A DNA stretch of 64,000 bases from positions 248,001-312,000 of the forward strand of contig NZ_LMZQ01000004.1 of assembly GCF_001442625.1 (NCBI RefSeq), read 5' to 3'. This DNA comes from Pedobacter ginsenosidimutans. GTDB taxonomy: Bacteria; Bacteroidota; Bacteroidia; Sphingobacteriales; Sphingobacteriaceae. Of this stretch, positions 63,056 to 64,000 are shown in pieces. The notes beneath the pieces were generated by a model. The model had not been told where the DNA came from. It was given only the letters and a program-made list of their open reading frames with translations, and ran no database searches. Position 1 is the stretch's first letter. Each line of letters starts with the position of its first letter. Position numbers and translations under genes: made by a program.

Positions 63056-63148
63056 TCTCAAATAATCCGCCGTACAGGCATAATCAATATAAGCGTGGCC
63101 TTCGGGCTGCGCATAAACTAAAAAATAATACTATCTAAAAATAATATC

Positions 63149-63463
63149 ATGAAAAAATTAATTTTATCAGCTGCGTTCTTAGCTTTTGCAGGATTCTCAG
63201 CAGTACAGGCAAGTGAAGTAAATACAATTAAAAATGCTGCAATTGTTGCAGTTCAGGATAGCGCAGTAAAAACTCCAGTTAAACTGGAAGAACTTCCTGC
63301 TCCGGTTACAACAGCGTTAAAATCTGATGCTTATAAAGGATGGACTGCTACTGAAGCTTGGTCTGTTAAAGAAGGAACAAAGGAATACTACTTAATCAAT
63401 GTTAAAAAAGAAGCAGAAACTGGTTCGGTTAAAATTGATAAAGACGGTAAGCCAGTACAATAA
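63149..63463 (+). CDS. small secreted protein, tandem copy 3
   Basis: 104 residues; signal peptide LILSAAFLAFAGFSAVQA. The mature protein is nearly identical to copies 1 and 2. It starts 93 nt after copy 2. The sequence before it (cttcgggctgcgcataa) is unlike the other two spacers, so the copies did not keep a shared promoter. A strong terminator follows. Confidence 0.8.
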   Translation: MKKLILSAAFLAFAGFSAVQASEVNTIKNAAIVAVQDSAVKTPVKLEELPAPVTTALKSDAYKGWTATEAWSVKEGTKEYYLINVKKEAETGSVKIDKDGKPVQ

Positions 63464-63492
63464 AACCCAAATAATTACATCTACCTATTATA

Positions 63493-63522
63493 AGAAAGCC
63501 GGATTATGTCCGGCTTTTCTTA
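63493..63522 (+). terminator. terminator of the small secreted protein cluster
   Basis: AGAAAGCCGGA / TCCGGCTTTTCT with loop ttatg and a T-rich end. Confidence 0.85.
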
Positions 63523-63528
63523 TTTTTG
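63521..63528 (+). promoter_or_regulatory. -7 promoter element of the response regulator gene
   Basis: TATTTTTG, exact TAnnTTTG, 4 nt before the ATG at 63533, overlapping the terminator's T run. A leaderless transcript is implied; no clear -33 box. Confidence 0.45.
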
Positions 63529-63532
63529 TTAC

Positions 63533-64000
63533 ATGGCGAGAATCCTGATCTTAGAAGACGATACTACATTTGCTCAATTACTTGAAGGTTTTTTAACAAA
63601 AAACGGTCATGAAATTACCCTTGTAACTCAAGTAAAGCAATCATTTAAGCAAGTTGAAAACAATGAATTCGACTTACTTTTAATCGATTACCGTCTTCCG
63701 GATGGGACAGGCCTCGAAGTGCTTAGCCACATCCGCGATCTGGGGCTATCCATACCTGCAATCATCATGACCAGTTTTAATGATGTTCGGACTGCGGTCA
63801 GATCTATTCAATTGGGTGCTTTTGATTATATTACCAAACCGGTTAACCCAGATGAATTACTAATGGTGATCAAAAATTCTTTAGCTAAAAAGGATTTAAA
63901 AAGTATTGAACCAAAAGAAACAAACAGTGATTTTATAAAAGGGAAAAGTGCAGTTGCAGATAAACTGTATCAGCATATCAGTTTGGTAGCCCCAACCGAT
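63533..64000 (+). CDS. sigma-54-type (NtrC family) response regulator, 3' partial
   Basis: The frame is open from the ATG at 63533 to the window end (156 codons). The receiver domain has ILEDDTTFAQLLEGFL (acidic pair), LLIDYRLPDGTGLEVL (phospho-acceptor Asp), IMTSFNDVRTAVRSIQLGAF (Thr switch) and YITKPVNPDEL (Lys). Residues after 130 (FIKGKSAVADKLYQHISLVA) match the start of an AAA+ sigma-54 interaction domain, where 'G.S.....' and 'VAPTD' precede Walker A. The sensor kinase is not visible. Confidence 0.88.
   Translation, partial: MARILILEDDTTFAQLLEGFLTKNGHEITLVTQVKQSFKQVENNEFDLLLIDYRLPDGTGLEVLSHIRDLGLSIPAIIMTSFNDVRTAVRSIQLGAFDYITKPVNPDELLMVIKNSLAKKDLKSIEPKETNSDFIKGKSAVADKLYQHISLVAPTD

Overview
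The window comes from a member of the Bacteroidota, most likely a Sphingobacteriaceae bacterium close to Pedobacter. Supporting signs are a complete SprA (type IX secretion translocon), SusC/OmpA-type TonB-dependent receptors with an N-terminal carboxypeptidase-regulatory domain, ORF6N and DUF4292 proteins, many TAnnTTTG (-7) promoters in place of sigma70 boxes, almost no Shine-Dalgarno sequences, an AT-rich base composition, and intergenic hairpin repeats of the 'tactgagcctgtcgaag', 'tgctgaa..ttcagca' and 'cattgc..gaagcaatct' types. It is ordinary chromosome: no insertion sequence, prophage, CRISPR array or rRNA was found.

Layout. 1-12.2 kb: the 3' part of an AddB-like nuclease, a GNAT acetyltransferase, pdhB, small hypotheticals, a DUF4419 protein, the Tex RNA-binding protein, a MscS-type channel, the pnuC-nadR NAD salvage pair and an ORF6N protein. 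12.2-16.2 kb: a lipoprotein, then rplM-rpsI-rpsB-tsf. 16.3-24.8 kb: a Tat-exported phosphoesterase diverging from nagA, a periplasmic class II cyclic-nucleotide phosphodiesterase, a TonB-dependent receptor and a secreted lipoprotein. 24.9-28.4 kb: pyrH, frr, a LacI-type regulator, two tandem tRNA-like RNA genes and an Lrp/AsnC regulator. 28.4-37.9 kb: a repeat-rich spacer, feoAB, two paralogous outer-membrane barrel proteins, and vanZ with a 41-residue lipoprotein. 37.9-49 kb: gcvH and the maeB-ruvA-sprA operon. 49-61.7 kb, all on the minus strand: a cell-envelope and housekeeping block (flippase, dut, TPR protein, DUF4292 lipoprotein, EnvC-like protein, two TatA/E subunits, gatA, lytic transglycosylase), plus acylphosphatase, a nitronate monooxygenase/FabK-like enzyme and an amidohydrolase. 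61.8-64 kb: tRNA-Thr(UGU), three tandem near-identical small secreted proteins, and the start of an NtrC-type response regulator that runs off the end.

The observation most worth following is at 27.46-27.79 kb on the minus strand: two tandem RNAs of 113 and 144 nt. Each has a full tRNA acceptor stem, a Leu-type D arm and a T arm. Each also has a greatly enlarged variable arm and an abnormal anticodon arm (conserved T-T mismatch, nominal anticodon GUC, U at position 37). Compensatory base changes between the copies support the fold, and a promoter and terminator bracket the pair. Secondary points are a perfect Shine-Dalgarno before rpsB in a lineage that rarely uses one, a 31-bp perfect palindrome inside the ORF6N gene, the tandem triplication of a small exported protein, and a catalytically degenerate EnvC/LytM protein.
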